From assembly GCA_002701455.1 (NCBI GenBank), contig NZVJ01000088.1:1-16352 (forward strand): a DNA stretch of 16,352 nt, in the 5' to 3' direction. The position numbers were made by a program, and so were the translations under genes. Below, piece by piece: positions 7,960 through 15,228 of this stretch. Source of the DNA: Rhodospirillaceae bacterium (lineage in GTDB: Bacteria > Pseudomonadota > Alphaproteobacteria > Thalassobaculales > Thalassobaculaceae). The stretch's first letter is position 1. The number at the start of each line of letters is the position of its first letter. Under the pieces are notes generated by a model. It was not told the origin of the DNA and ran no database searches. It saw nothing but the letters and a program-made list of their open reading frames with translations.

Positions 7960-8162
7960 TTAACTCGTGACAGATGGGTAGAGCGTTAAAAAAATATTCT
8001 ATATAAATTAGGTGTGAAATCAGTTTTAATCAAGTAACGATAGGTACTTATGTAAAGTATCATAGCCAGATTGGGGATGGCCGAAAATCAGGTCATGCAG
8101 TAATGTTTAACTCTGTTTCTTTTTTGGAAATTAGCTAAAACTTAGTAAAAGCTGGCCTAACC
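7960..8162. other. Divergent intergenic region between the oxidoreductase and epimerase genes
   Basis: About 200 bases separate two divergent genes. The stretch is AT-rich, with TATATAAATT near 7999-8008 and a small inverted repeat TACTT-ATGTA-AAGTA at about 8045-8060. Promoters for both flanking genes should lie here, but no -35/-10 pair stands out. An 8-codon ATG frame at 8077-8103 is not convincing. No RNA gene or conserved riboswitch core is recognised. Confidence 0.4.
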
Positions 8163-8173
8163 GGAGTGAATGT

Positions 8174-9163
8174 ATGTCTATACTTGTTACTGGCGTTGCA
8201 GGTTTCATCGGAATGCATACCGCTGAGTCGTTGTTAAGCCAAGGACACCATGTTGTAGGCATTGACAATATAAATAATTATTATGACCCACGCTTGAAAG
8301 AAGAACGCCTTAACCAGCTTAAACATTTTAATAATTTCAGCTTTATGAAACTTGATTTTGCAGTCCAGTCATTTTCTGAAAAATTCATCAACATCTACCC
8401 TGATATAGACCAAGTTATTCATCTCGGTGCGCAAGCAGGGGTCCGAAATTCGATAAAAGAACCGCACGATTACATGAACTCTAACCTGGCCGGCCAGCTA
8501 AATATCCTTGAATACTGCCGAAAGTTAATGGAAAGAAACAATAATTTTAAAAAACTTATTTATGCTAGTTCCTCTTCCGTCTATGGCGCAAACTCCAAAA
8601 TCCCATTTTCTGTGCATGACAAAACCGACCATCCAGTCTCTTTTTATGGAGCAACGAAAAAGGCCTGCGAGGTAATGACACACTCCTATTCCAGCCTATA
8701 CAAAATCCCTTCGATTGGCCTTCGTTTTTTTACAGTTTATGGTCCTTGGGGCCGTCCTGATATGTCACCCTATTTGTTTACAAAAAGTATCCTAGAGGGA
8801 AAAGAAATAAACGTATTTAATAATGGTGATATGAGGCGGGACTTCACTTTTGTGGATGACGTCGTGGAAGGTATAATCGGAGCTCTCGGAAAAAATTTAA
8901 ACGCTGGGGATAATAGTTCTCCCCATAAAATTTATAATCTTGGAAACAATAAGCCTGTTAAATTAATGGACTACATTCAAATTATAGAAAAAATATGTTG
9001 TAAAAAAGCAAATTTAAAACTTCTCCCAATGCAGCCCGGTGACGTATTTGAGACGTACGCAGATATTGAAATCAGCAAAGAGGAACTTGGTTTTGTCCCC
9101 AAAACCAACTTAAATGAAGGTATCCGTCGCTTTGTCGAATGGTTCCAGAAATATCATAAATAA
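8174..9163 (+). CDS. UDP-glucuronate 4-epimerase-like NAD-dependent epimerase/dehydratase
   Basis: A 329-residue extended short-chain dehydrogenase. The NAD-binding motif is GVAGFIG (residues 7-13), with acidic D31 after strand two (GIDNINNYYDPRLKEERL). The catalytic set is S132-S135 with Y158-G-A-T-K162. The block LRFFTVYGPWGRPDMSP and the DNINNYYDPRLKEERL stretch are characteristic of UDP-glucuronate 4-epimerases, which interconvert UDP-glucuronate and UDP-galacturonate for surface polysaccharide; related UDP-glucose epimerases are less likely. GGAGTG at 8163-8168 lies 5 bases before the ATG. It is isolated: no glycosyltransferase or export gene is nearby, and both neighbours are on the opposite strand. 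Its codons look more AT-rich than the adjoining oxidoreductase gene, a visual impression only. Confidence 0.85.
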   Translation: MSILVTGVAGFIGMHTAESLLSQGHHVVGIDNINNYYDPRLKEERLNQLKHFNNFSFMKLDFAVQSFSEKFINIYPDIDQVIHLGAQAGVRNSIKEPHDYMNSNLAGQLNILEYCRKLMERNNNFKKLIYASSSSVYGANSKIPFSVHDKTDHPVSFYGATKKACEVMTHSYSSLYKIPSIGLRFFTVYGPWGRPDMSPYLFTKSILEGKEINVFNNGDMRRDFTFVDDVVEGIIGALGKNLNAGDNSSPHKIYNLGNNKPVKLMDYIQIIEKICCKKANLKLLPMQPGDVFETYADIEISKEELGFVPKTNLNEGIRRFVEWFQKYHK

Positions 9164-9190
9164 TTGCATCATGGAATTATGTTAAAAATT

Positions 9191-9508
9191 TCAACCCCCA
9201 TTATCTAACCCGCCATCTTTTATAAGTTGCTTGAGCTGAATATCACTGAAACTCCTTTCAATGTCAGCGGCCAATCTTCGCGCCTCTTTTGAGAGATCCT
9301 CCCCGCACCCTTCAGGATCTGATCTTCGCCAGAAAGCCAGATAATCATCTTTTGTCGTTAAGTTTGAAGTCATAGCCGCGGCATCTATTGCTTTTGCGAA
9401 ACGATCGCTCAATTCAATCTTAAAACTCGTCTTTTTTCTGCCCCGGCCCTCCTCTGCAACAACCTGAGCGGGAATATCTCTCCAGTAAACGATCGTTAAA
9501 GACGCCAT
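9191..9508 (-). CDS. Small 'virulence factor' family protein linked to the corrinoid operon
   Basis: A 105-residue soluble protein beginning MASLTIVYWRDIPAQVVAEE, with RFAKAIDAAAM (36-46) and YLAFWRRSDP (56-65). This matches, from memory, a small alphaproteobacterial family labelled 'virulence factor' in domain databases (Pfam PF13769); the label says little about function. No signal peptide, membrane segment or metal motif is visible. It starts 2 bases after the stop of the DUF1638 gene, so it is almost certainly translated from the same mRNA; GGGAAAG about 10 bases before the ATG may serve as a ribosome-binding site. The operon context points to a role in corrinoid or one-carbon methyl metabolism rather than virulence; this is inference. 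Confidence 0.75.
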   Translation of the reverse strand: MASLTIVYWRDIPAQVVAEEGRGRKKTSFKIELSDRFAKAIDAAAMTSNLTTKDDYLAFWRRSDPEGCGEDLSKEARRLAADIERSFSDIQLKQLIKDGGLDNGG

Positions 9509-9510
9509 TA

Positions 9511-10131
9511 CTAACTATCTTTCCCCGACACAAACTTCTCTAAGTATTTCGGTAAATCTCCATAGTTTCGAAGCTTTAAATGAAACTCTAACCCAAGCCT
9601 CTCAGCTGCTTTTGCCGCTTTTCTTTGAAGGTTACGGTCATCGATCTGAGCTATATAAACTAATTTTTTATAGTTTTTAAAATACTCATCCCTTAGCTCA
9701 GGGTATTTATCGATGCCAAGACCCTTTATTATTAACCGGTCAAAGTTGCGAGCCAAATAATCCGTGAGATAAAAACATCCCGGTTCCTCATTATGAGTTT
9801 CCAAAAAGTCGGATCTACCCATAAAAAATTCATAACAATGCGGGCCTGGAATTCTCTCGATAGACTCAGATCTCAGCACTTCGTCTAATTTTCCTCCCGT
9901 CCCACAGTCGCCATATAGTACAAAGATCTTATCGAACTCACCCTTATTTTTTTGGATACGCGATTTTATCGCCGGAGCTATTTTATTTGGTGTATTATGC
10001 CAGCTTGCTGGCAAGCAACTAATTTGGACATTGTTCCAATTGTTTTTTTTAACAAGATATGTGATTTCTTTCGCAAGTGCTCCGCAAGCGATAAAGAGTA
10101 ATCTTGGGCGCTGTAATGAATTGTTAACCAA
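9511..10131 (-). CDS. DUF1638 family protein, cysteine-rich, in a corrinoid operon
   Basis: A 206-residue protein with the DUF1638 hallmarks FIACGALAKEI (13-23), CLPASWHNTPNKI (39-51), YGDCGTGG (73-80), PGPHCYEFF (95-103), EEPGCFYLTDYLAR (115-128) and KGLGIDKYPELRDEYF (136-151). Cysteines C16, C39, C76 and C99 and histidines H45 and H98 all lie in these blocks, suggesting a metal or cofactor site (inference). The family has no established biochemical role, to my knowledge; in bacteria and methanogenic archaea it is often encoded near corrinoid methyltransferase genes. The start is TTG at 10131, supported by AGAGG at 10137-10141; the next in-frame ATG is at residue 104, too late. It lies between the corrinoid protein gene (34 bases upstream) and the small gene 2 bases downstream. 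Confidence 0.85.
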   Translation of the reverse strand: MVNNSLQRPRLLFIACGALAKEITYLVKKNNWNNVQISCLPASWHNTPNKIAPAIKSRIQKNKGEFDKIFVLYGDCGTGGKLDEVLRSESIERIPGPHCYEFFMGRSDFLETHNEEPGCFYLTDYLARNFDRLIIKGLGIDKYPELRDEYFKNYKKLVYIAQIDDRNLQRKAAKAAERLGLEFHLKLRNYGDLPKYLEKFVSGKDS

Positions 10132-10136
10132 AACTA

Positions 10137-10141
10137 CCTCT
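10137..10141 (-). promoter_or_regulatory. Ribosome-binding site supporting the TTG start of the DUF1638 gene
   Basis: AGAGG on the minus strand lies 5 bases before TTG 10131. The homology of the translated N-terminus begins a few residues later, so this TTG is a natural start. Confidence 0.65.
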
Positions 10142-10165
10142 AAAAGGTTAAGCTAGCAGATTTAC

Positions 10166-10879
10166 CTAGTTTACATTCATTTTTTTTGAATTTGAAATTC
10201 TTCGCTCTTCTATAAGGGATTTTGCAATCTCAACCGCTACTGCCGCATCACGGCAATAGGCATCCGCCCCAACACTTTTGGCAAACTCTTCGTTTAACGG
10301 AGCCCCTCCTACCAGAACGATATAATCATCCCTAATCCCCTTTTCTTTCATCGCCTCTATAACGGTTTTCATATATGGCATCGTGGTAGTTAATAGCGCC
10401 GACATACCAAGAATGTCTGGCTTATGTTCTTCCAAAGCATCGAGATAATTTTCCACTGGGTTATTAATCCCAAGATCAATAACATCGAAACCAGCTCCTT
10501 CCATCATCATAGAAACTAGGTTCTTGCCTATATCGTGTATGTCCCCCTTTACCGTACCAATAACCATTTTTCCTAACTGTGGCGCGCCAGTTTCAATCAA
10601 AAGCGGGCGGAGTATCGTCATTCCACCCTTCATCGCGTTTGCTGACATTAGTACTTCCGGGACAAAGAGTATTCCGTCTCGAAAGTCTACTCCTACTATT
10701 CGCATCCCCTCGACCAGAGCTTCCGTTAAAATCTTATATGGTTCCCAGCCTCGGGCTAATAGAATTTGAACAGCTTCTTCGATTTCATCTTTGAGTCCGT
10801 CATAGAGGTCATCGTGCATTTGCTCTACAAGTTCTTCATCGTTCAGCTCAGAGAGAACGATATCCTCTTCTTCCTCCAT
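10166..10879 (-). CDS. Corrinoid (cobalamin)-binding methyltransferase carrier protein
   Basis: A 237-residue two-domain protein. Residues about 10-95 form the helical cap domain of methionine synthase and MtbC/MttC-type proteins (LARGWEPYKILTEALVEGM; FVPEVLMSANAMKGG). Residues 100-230 form the Rossmann-like B12-binding domain, with the base-off DxHxxG motif at D113-I-H115-D-I-G118, where H115 would ligate cobalt from below. SALLTTTM (160-167) and LVGGAPLNEEFA (189-200) complete the corrinoid pocket. Such proteins carry methyl groups between a substrate-specific methyltransferase and a second methyltransferase acting on tetrahydrofolate or coenzyme M. AGGAG at 10886-10890 gives a strong ribosome-binding site for ATG 10879. 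It heads a unit with the DUF1638 and small 'virulence factor' genes; no partner methyltransferase is in the window. Confidence 0.93.
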   Translation of the reverse strand: MEEEEDIVLSELNDEELVEQMHDDLYDGLKDEIEEAVQILLARGWEPYKILTEALVEGMRIVGVDFRDGILFVPEVLMSANAMKGGMTILRPLLIETGAPQLGKMVIGTVKGDIHDIGKNLVSMMMEGAGFDVIDLGINNPVENYLDALEEHKPDILGMSALLTTTMPYMKTVIEAMKEKGIRDDYIVLVGGAPLNEEFAKSVGADAYCRDAAVAVEIAKSLIEERRISNSKKMNVN

Positions 10880-11022
10880 AGAGCTCTCCTGTCAAAATTT
10901 AATGAATCCGACCATATTAATTAAGTATTATGCTAATTTACCGCAAACCGACGCTATTTTAATTTTTTGCGACATATGAAGAAAAAATTAATCAAAAACA
11001 GTCAAAAATTCGGATATCAAGG
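10880..11022. other. Intergenic region upstream of the corrinoid operon
   Basis: This AT-rich stretch holds the AGGAG ribosome-binding site of the corrinoid gene. A weak promoter-like pair reads on the minus strand, TTGCGG then TAATTA with a 17-base spacer, in the stretch about 10915-10945. No stem-loop with a T-run follows the acyl-CoA synthetase stop, and no cobalamin riboswitch (B12 box) is recognised by eye. Confidence 0.35.
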
Positions 11023-12816
11023 TCAAGGCCGTCTGTAGAGACTTTCGAGCTTTTGTTTGTAATTTTGTAAAATTTTGTGACGCTTAATTTTTAACGTTGG
11101 GGTCATAAGGCCATTTTCTGTTGTAAAAGGTTCGTCTGCTACGATAATATGACGAACCTTTTCTATCTGAGATAACCTAGAATTAACACGAGACATTACG
11201 CCCTGAACTGCACTGTTGAAGTCTTTATCTTCAGATAAATCACTTAATGTAATTTTATTTCCCTCACGTTTGCACCATTCCTCTATAAAAGCTTCTGAGG
11301 GAACCACAACGCCAACCAGGTATGGTTTCTTATCTCCGTATACCATTGCCTGAAGAAACTCTGGCTCGACGGTAATCACCCCTTCAACCCGCGCCGGTGC
11401 TATGTTGTCGCCACCAGAGTTGACAATTATATCTTTTTTCCTGTCGGTTATACGAAGGGAGCCATCTTCCTCAAGCACGCCAATATCGCCAGTGTGCAGC
11501 CATCCGTCTCTAATCGCATCCTCTGTTGCCTTGGGGTCCTTCCAATAACCCTTCATCACTAATTCCCCTCGGACCAATATTTCCCCATCATCAGCAATTT
11601 TAATCTCAACTTCCGTCAGAGCAGGCCCAACCGTTTCAATCCGAATATTGCCAGGCCGATTACAGCTAATGATTGGCGAGGCCTCCGTCTGTCCGTATCC
11701 CTGTAGAATATTAACCCCCAATGATAAGAAGAAGTTCCCTATATCCGGATTTAATGCTGCACCGCCAGAAACAAAGGCTTTCAACCTTCCCCCGAAACGT
11801 TGAGATACCTTGGTTCGAACAGCAAAATCAACAAGTTTGTTCTGTAGTTTTTCAGAGAAGTTTAGACTTTGTTTTTCTACTTTCTCTTTACGACCTAGTT
11901 CTAGTGTAAGATTAAATAAGCGCTCCTTAAAACCACCAGACTGGTGGACCCCACGCTGTATACGGTCATGCAAGGCTTCATAAAGTCTGGGCACCGCTGT
12001 CATAATCGTAGGCCTTGCTTCTTGGAGGTTTTGCGCAACTTTGTCAGGTCCCTCTGAATAGTAGATCTGCGCTCCTATCGAAATGGGAAAATAGAGGCCG
12101 CAAGTATGTTCATATGAATGGGAGAGCGGTAAAAGCGATAAAAATATCTCATCTCCTAGACCAAATTCGGTCAACAAGTCATAGGCGGAGGAGCAATTAG
12201 CTAATATTGAACCATGAGTAAGCATAACCCCCTTTGGGTTGCCGCCTGTCCCCGAAGTATAGATAAAACAAGCTACATCATCTCTCTTCAGGTTAGCTGC
12301 TTCCTTACTGGCATTTATCTTTAACTTGTCTTTAGGGGACACTAAATTAGACCAATTCAGATGTTTAAGACGAGGCTCAATCTGCATAGACAAGTCCTCA
12401 ATTGAAATAATAGTTTTACAAGTGGCCGATTTGTTCATGGCATCAGTCAGACGCGGTGCCAGTTTATCGCCTGAAACTATTGCAATATTGGCTTCTGAAT
12501 GCTCAAGAATATAAAGATGGTCCTCGGCAGTGTTAGTCGTGTAGGCCGGTACAGTAATACCGCCGATCGAAATAATGGCTAAGTCTGCAACCACCCATTC
12601 GGGTCGGTTTTCAGCGACGACGACTACCCTATCTCCCTTTTTCACTCCCAAAAGATGTAGACTATCAGCCAAAGATAAGACTTGGCTTGCCACTTCAGGA
12701 TACGACCTAGATACGTATTCACCGTTCTCCTTTGCCCATAAAAAGGGTTTTTGCGAAAAATTCTCAGCCGCTTCAAAAAACATTGTTGCCAGATTGTTCA
12801 GCGCCTTGTAATTCAT
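11023..12816 (-). CDS. Long-chain acyl-CoA synthetase (AMP-forming)
   Basis: A 597-residue adenylate-forming enzyme of the long-chain fatty acyl-CoA synthetase type (FAA1-like). Core motifs in order: YTSGTGGNPKG at 186-196 (ATP phosphate loop), VPRLYE at 275-280, GYGQTEASP at 373-381, HTGD at 441-444, ITDRKKDIIVNSGGDNIAP at 456-474, and a C-terminal lysine-rich stretch TPTLKIKRHKI likely holding the catalytic lysine. It should activate fatty acids with ATP and CoA, feeding beta-oxidation or lipid synthesis. No membrane segment is obvious. GGGAG at 12823-12827 lies 6 bases before the ATG. It is divergent from the oligoendopeptidase gene and 143 bases upstream of the corrinoid unit; whether transcription continues into that unit is unclear, as no terminator is visible. 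Confidence 0.92.
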   Translation of the reverse strand: MNYKALNNLATMFFEAAENFSQKPFLWAKENGEYVSRSYPEVASQVLSLADSLHLLGVKKGDRVVVVAENRPEWVVADLAIISIGGITVPAYTTNTAEDHLYILEHSEANIAIVSGDKLAPRLTDAMNKSATCKTIISIEDLSMQIEPRLKHLNWSNLVSPKDKLKINASKEAANLKRDDVACFIYTSGTGGNPKGVMLTHGSILANCSSAYDLLTEFGLGDEIFLSLLPLSHSYEHTCGLYFPISIGAQIYYSEGPDKVAQNLQEARPTIMTAVPRLYEALHDRIQRGVHQSGGFKERLFNLTLELGRKEKVEKQSLNFSEKLQNKLVDFAVRTKVSQRFGGRLKAFVSGGAALNPDIGNFFLSLGVNILQGYGQTEASPIISCNRPGNIRIETVGPALTEVEIKIADDGEILVRGELVMKGYWKDPKATEDAIRDGWLHTGDIGVLEEDGSLRITDRKKDIIVNSGGDNIAPARVEGVITVEPEFLQAMVYGDKKPYLVGVVVPSEAFIEEWCKREGNKITLSDLSEDKDFNSAVQGVMSRVNSRLSQIEKVRHIIVADEPFTTENGLMTPTLKIKRHKILQNYKQKLESLYRRP

Positions 12817-12911
12817 AGCAAGCTCCCAATATCAATCAATACGAGCAGTAAAGCCAAAAGAGACTCATTAATACCACTCGATATAACGAGCGCTCAATAT
12901 TAAAACATAAT

Positions 12912-12916
12912 GGAAA
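12912..12916 (+). promoter_or_regulatory. Ribosome-binding site that favours the second ATG of the oligoendopeptidase gene
   Basis: GGAAA lies 5 bases before ATG 12922. The earlier in-frame ATG at 12910 has no purine-rich stretch upstream, so 12922 is preferred. Confidence 0.45.
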
Positions 12917-12921
12917 TAACT

Positions 12922-14712
12922 ATGGAACATTCCAAAATAACTAATTCAACTTCCAATGTGTTGCCGATATGGAACCTGAACTCCTTGTATCCATCGATGG
13001 ACTCCCCTGAGTTGAAAAAAGACCTTGAAAAAGTCGCTGAAAAATCACTCTCGTTTGAGACTCGTTATAAAACTAAAGTCTCGCAACTTACGGGCCCTCA
13101 ATTGGCGCATAGCATTGTAGAATATGAAAAAATTGAAGAGATATTGGGTCGCATAATGTCATTTGCTCAATTAATTTATTCTGGCGATATGCTCGATAAT
13201 GACACAGGCAACTTCCACCAGTCTATGCATGAAGAAGTCACGAGAATCAGCAGTCATCTTCTTTTTTTCAATCTAGAATTGAATATTATCTCAGACGCTG
13301 ACCTTAAAGAAAAATTAAAATCACCTGAGCTTAATCATTACTATCCTTGGCTCAGAGATTTACGAGTATTCCAGCCTCACCAACTCGACGATCAACTAGA
13401 GAAGCTGTTTCTTGAAAAAAATATAAGCGGCCGTGCGGCCTGGACACGACTTTTTGATGAGAAGATTGCAGAACTTAGCTTTTCGATTGATGGTGTTGAG
13501 TCTAATTTGGCGGAAGCGCTGGATAAACTATCAAATAAGAACGCTAAAACGCGCAAGAACGCTGCGAAGGAAATATCCTCTGTCCTCAAAAAGCACGTAA
13601 GGTTATTTACACTTATTACAAATACATTGTCGAAAGATAAGGCGATCGAGGATAACTGGCGAGGTTACGAAAAACCTATTTCGGCGCGAAACCGCGTTAA
13701 CCAAGTTGAAGATAACGTAGTGAATGCGCTAGTTGAAACCGTTAGCTCTAATTACCAGTCACTCTCTCACCGTTATTATGCCCTCAAGGCAGAATGGATG
13801 GGCGTCGAACATTTGAATTACTGGGATCGGAACGCGCCGCTTCCAGGAAATGACGATACAACAATAGAATGGTCTGAAGCCAAAGAGATAGTTTTAGAAG
13901 CTTATGAGAGCTTTTCTCCTACTATGGCAAGAATTGGCAAAGAGTTTTTTGATAAGAACTGGATCGACGCACCCACAAGACCAGGAAAGGCATCCGGGGC
14001 ATTTTCTCATCCAACCGTCCCGAGCTCAAATCCATTTATTTTACTGAACTACCAGGGGAAACTCCGAGACGTTATGACGCTTGCGCACGAACTTGGGCAT
14101 GGAGTGCATCAGGTTTTAGCTGCTCGACAAGGATGTTTAATGGCGGACACACCACTAACATTGGCAGAGACAGCGTCGGTTTTTGGCGAGATGCTAACTT
14201 TTCAATCTTTGTTAGAAAGACATAAAGGCGATAGTAGAAAACGCAAACTTATGATTGCCTCGAAGGTAGAGGACATGCTGAATACGGTCGTTAGACAGAT
14301 TGCTTTTCACGAATTTGAGACCAGCATCCATGATAAGCGAAGGTCTGGAGAATTATCTCCTGAAGAGATAGGGGATATTTGGATAAGCATCCAGCAAAAA
14401 AGTCTAGGGCCTGCGATAAAGTTAAATGACGATTATAGAGTATTTTGGACATATATACCTCATTTTATACATTCTCCATTCTATGTTTATGCTTATGCTT
14501 TTGGTGATTGCCTTGTGAACTCTCTATATGCAGTTTTTAGGGATGAAGGATCAGATTTCGCTGAAAAATACATCGATATGTTAAAGGCTGGAGGCACTAT
14601 GCGACATCAGGAGTTATTAATTCCGTTCAAGTTAGATGCATCAGATCCAACCTTTTGGAAGAAAGGATTATTATTAATCGAAGACCTGATAACTGAGTTG
14701 GCCGACGATTAA
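12922..14712 (+). CDS. pepF: M3 family oligoendopeptidase F
   Basis: A cytoplasmic zinc metallopeptidase of 596 residues, the normal length for PepF, which cleaves short peptides. An N-terminal helical region carries the LPIWNLNSLYPSMDS block typical of the family. The active site is H389-E390-L-G-H393, with the third zinc ligand most likely E416 in LAETASVFGE. Other M3 features are FSHPTVPSSNPFILLNYQG just before the HExxH, FHEFETSIHDKRRSGELSPEEIG, and the tyrosine-rich YIPHFIHSPFYVYAYAFGD, which helps bind substrate. No signal peptide is seen. A start at 12910 (four residues longer) is possible but has no ribosome-binding site. The gene is divergent from the acyl-CoA synthetase, with roughly 100 bases between; ABM and ABC1 kinase genes follow on the same strand. 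Confidence 0.92.
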   Translation: MEHSKITNSTSNVLPIWNLNSLYPSMDSPELKKDLEKVAEKSLSFETRYKTKVSQLTGPQLAHSIVEYEKIEEILGRIMSFAQLIYSGDMLDNDTGNFHQSMHEEVTRISSHLLFFNLELNIISDADLKEKLKSPELNHYYPWLRDLRVFQPHQLDDQLEKLFLEKNISGRAAWTRLFDEKIAELSFSIDGVESNLAEALDKLSNKNAKTRKNAAKEISSVLKKHVRLFTLITNTLSKDKAIEDNWRGYEKPISARNRVNQVEDNVVNALVETVSSNYQSLSHRYYALKAEWMGVEHLNYWDRNAPLPGNDDTTIEWSEAKEIVLEAYESFSPTMARIGKEFFDKNWIDAPTRPGKASGAFSHPTVPSSNPFILLNYQGKLRDVMTLAHELGHGVHQVLAARQGCLMADTPLTLAETASVFGEMLTFQSLLERHKGDSRKRKLMIASKVEDMLNTVVRQIAFHEFETSIHDKRRSGELSPEEIGDIWISIQQKSLGPAIKLNDDYRVFWTYIPHFIHSPFYVYAYAFGDCLVNSLYAVFRDEGSDFAEKYIDMLKAGGTMRHQELLIPFKLDASDPTFWKKGLLLIEDLITELADD

Positions 14713-14723
14713 CAACTTTCATA

Positions 14724-14769
14724 TTTTTTGAATGACAAACCTTGCGATAAATTGTCACCATTCAAAAAA
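14724..14769. repeat. Long imperfect inverted repeat after the oligoendopeptidase gene
   Basis: TTTTTTGAA (14724-14732) pairs with TTCAAAAAA (14761-14769), and inside it TGACAA (14733-14738) pairs with TTGTCA (14752-14757), leaving a 13-base loop and a 3-base bulge (CCA). The 15 base pairs make an obvious hairpin 11 bases after the stop. The T-run is in the 5' arm and the A-run in the 3' arm, so on neither strand is the stem followed by a T-tract. It is therefore not a textbook intrinsic terminator, though it could still stabilise the mRNA 3' end or attenuate read-through. Confidence 0.6.
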
Positions 14770-14819
14770 GTACTAGTCTTTCCACTATAAGTAGATAAGT
14801 TAAAAAAACCAAACGCATA

Positions 14820-14831
14820 TAGTAATTACTA
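14820..14831. promoter_or_regulatory. Perfect 12-base palindrome upstream of the ABM gene, possible operator
   Basis: TAGTAATTACTA is its own reverse complement. It ends 10 bases before the ribosome-binding site of the ABM gene and overlaps a TATAGT (14818-14823) that could be a -10 element. A dimeric repressor site is possible, but short AT palindromes arise by chance in AT-rich spacers. Confidence 0.25.
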
Positions 14832-14841
14832 GTTATCAAAT

Positions 14842-14846
14842 AAGGA
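14842..14846 (+). promoter_or_regulatory. Ribosome-binding site supporting the TTG start of the ABM-fold gene
   Basis: AAGGA lies 7 bases before TTG 14854. No ATG or GTG in frame lies nearby that would keep the first beta strand of the domain, so TTG is preferred. Confidence 0.65.
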
Positions 14847-14853
14847 TTTTTAA

Positions 14854-15174
14854 TTGCACGTAGTTATCTTTGAAGTAGAGCCTCATGAAAAAGGCAAAGA
14901 TAGATACTTAGATCTAGCCGGACAACTTCGAGAGAAGCTAGTAAATGTCGACGGTTTTATCTCTATCGAACGGTTCCAAAGTCTAAATAATCCGCATAAG
15001 ATATTATCCCTTTCAACTTGGAGAGATGAAGAAGCGATCCGGCTTTGGAGGGAGCAGAGTGAACATAAATCCACACAAAAAGAAGGAAGGGAAATACTCT
15101 TCGCCGGTTATCGAATACGTGTAGCTCAAGTTGTAAGAGACTATTGCTTAGAATCCTCCCCCTGGCAAAATTAA
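14854..15174 (+). CDS. Antibiotic biosynthesis monooxygenase (ABM) domain protein
   Basis: A 106-residue single-domain protein of the ferredoxin-like ABM fold. The first strand is HVVIFEVEPHEKGKDRYLDLA, followed by the helix LREKLVNVDGFISIERF, then ILSLSTWRDEEAIRLWREQSEH and a final strand GYRIRVAQVVRDY. This layout fits small cofactor-free monooxygenases and haem-degrading or stress-related relatives; the sequence alone does not assign a reaction. No signal peptide or membrane segment is present. It starts with TTG at 14854, fixed by AAGGA at 14842-14846. It sits between pepF (141 bases upstream) and the ABC1 kinase gene (54 bases downstream), all on the same strand, and a palindrome upstream may mark its own control. 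Fold assignment is good; role unknown. Confidence 0.8.
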   Translation: MHVVIFEVEPHEKGKDRYLDLAGQLREKLVNVDGFISIERFQSLNNPHKILSLSTWRDEEAIRLWREQSEHKSTQKEGREILFAGYRIRVAQVVRDYCLESSPWQN

Positions 15175-15228
15175 ACAGGGCCAACTTTTATACTTTCCAT
15201 CCAACAAAATAATCTTATTTTAAGTATC

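Noticed and set aside
8077..8103. 8-codon ATG frame after GGGG upstream of the epimerase gene, a possible leader peptide
   Set aside because: The GGGG touches the ATG, the peptide has no run of regulatory codons, and no attenuator stem-loop follows.
10880..11022. Possible cobalamin riboswitch ahead of the corrinoid gene
   Set aside because: The spacer is only 143 bases, AT-rich, and shows no B12-box-like conserved core on the minus strand.
13427..13440. GC-rich inverted repeat GGCCG-TG-CGGCC
   Set aside because: It lies inside the pepF coding sequence, where it encodes ordinary family residues; the arms are only 5 bases.
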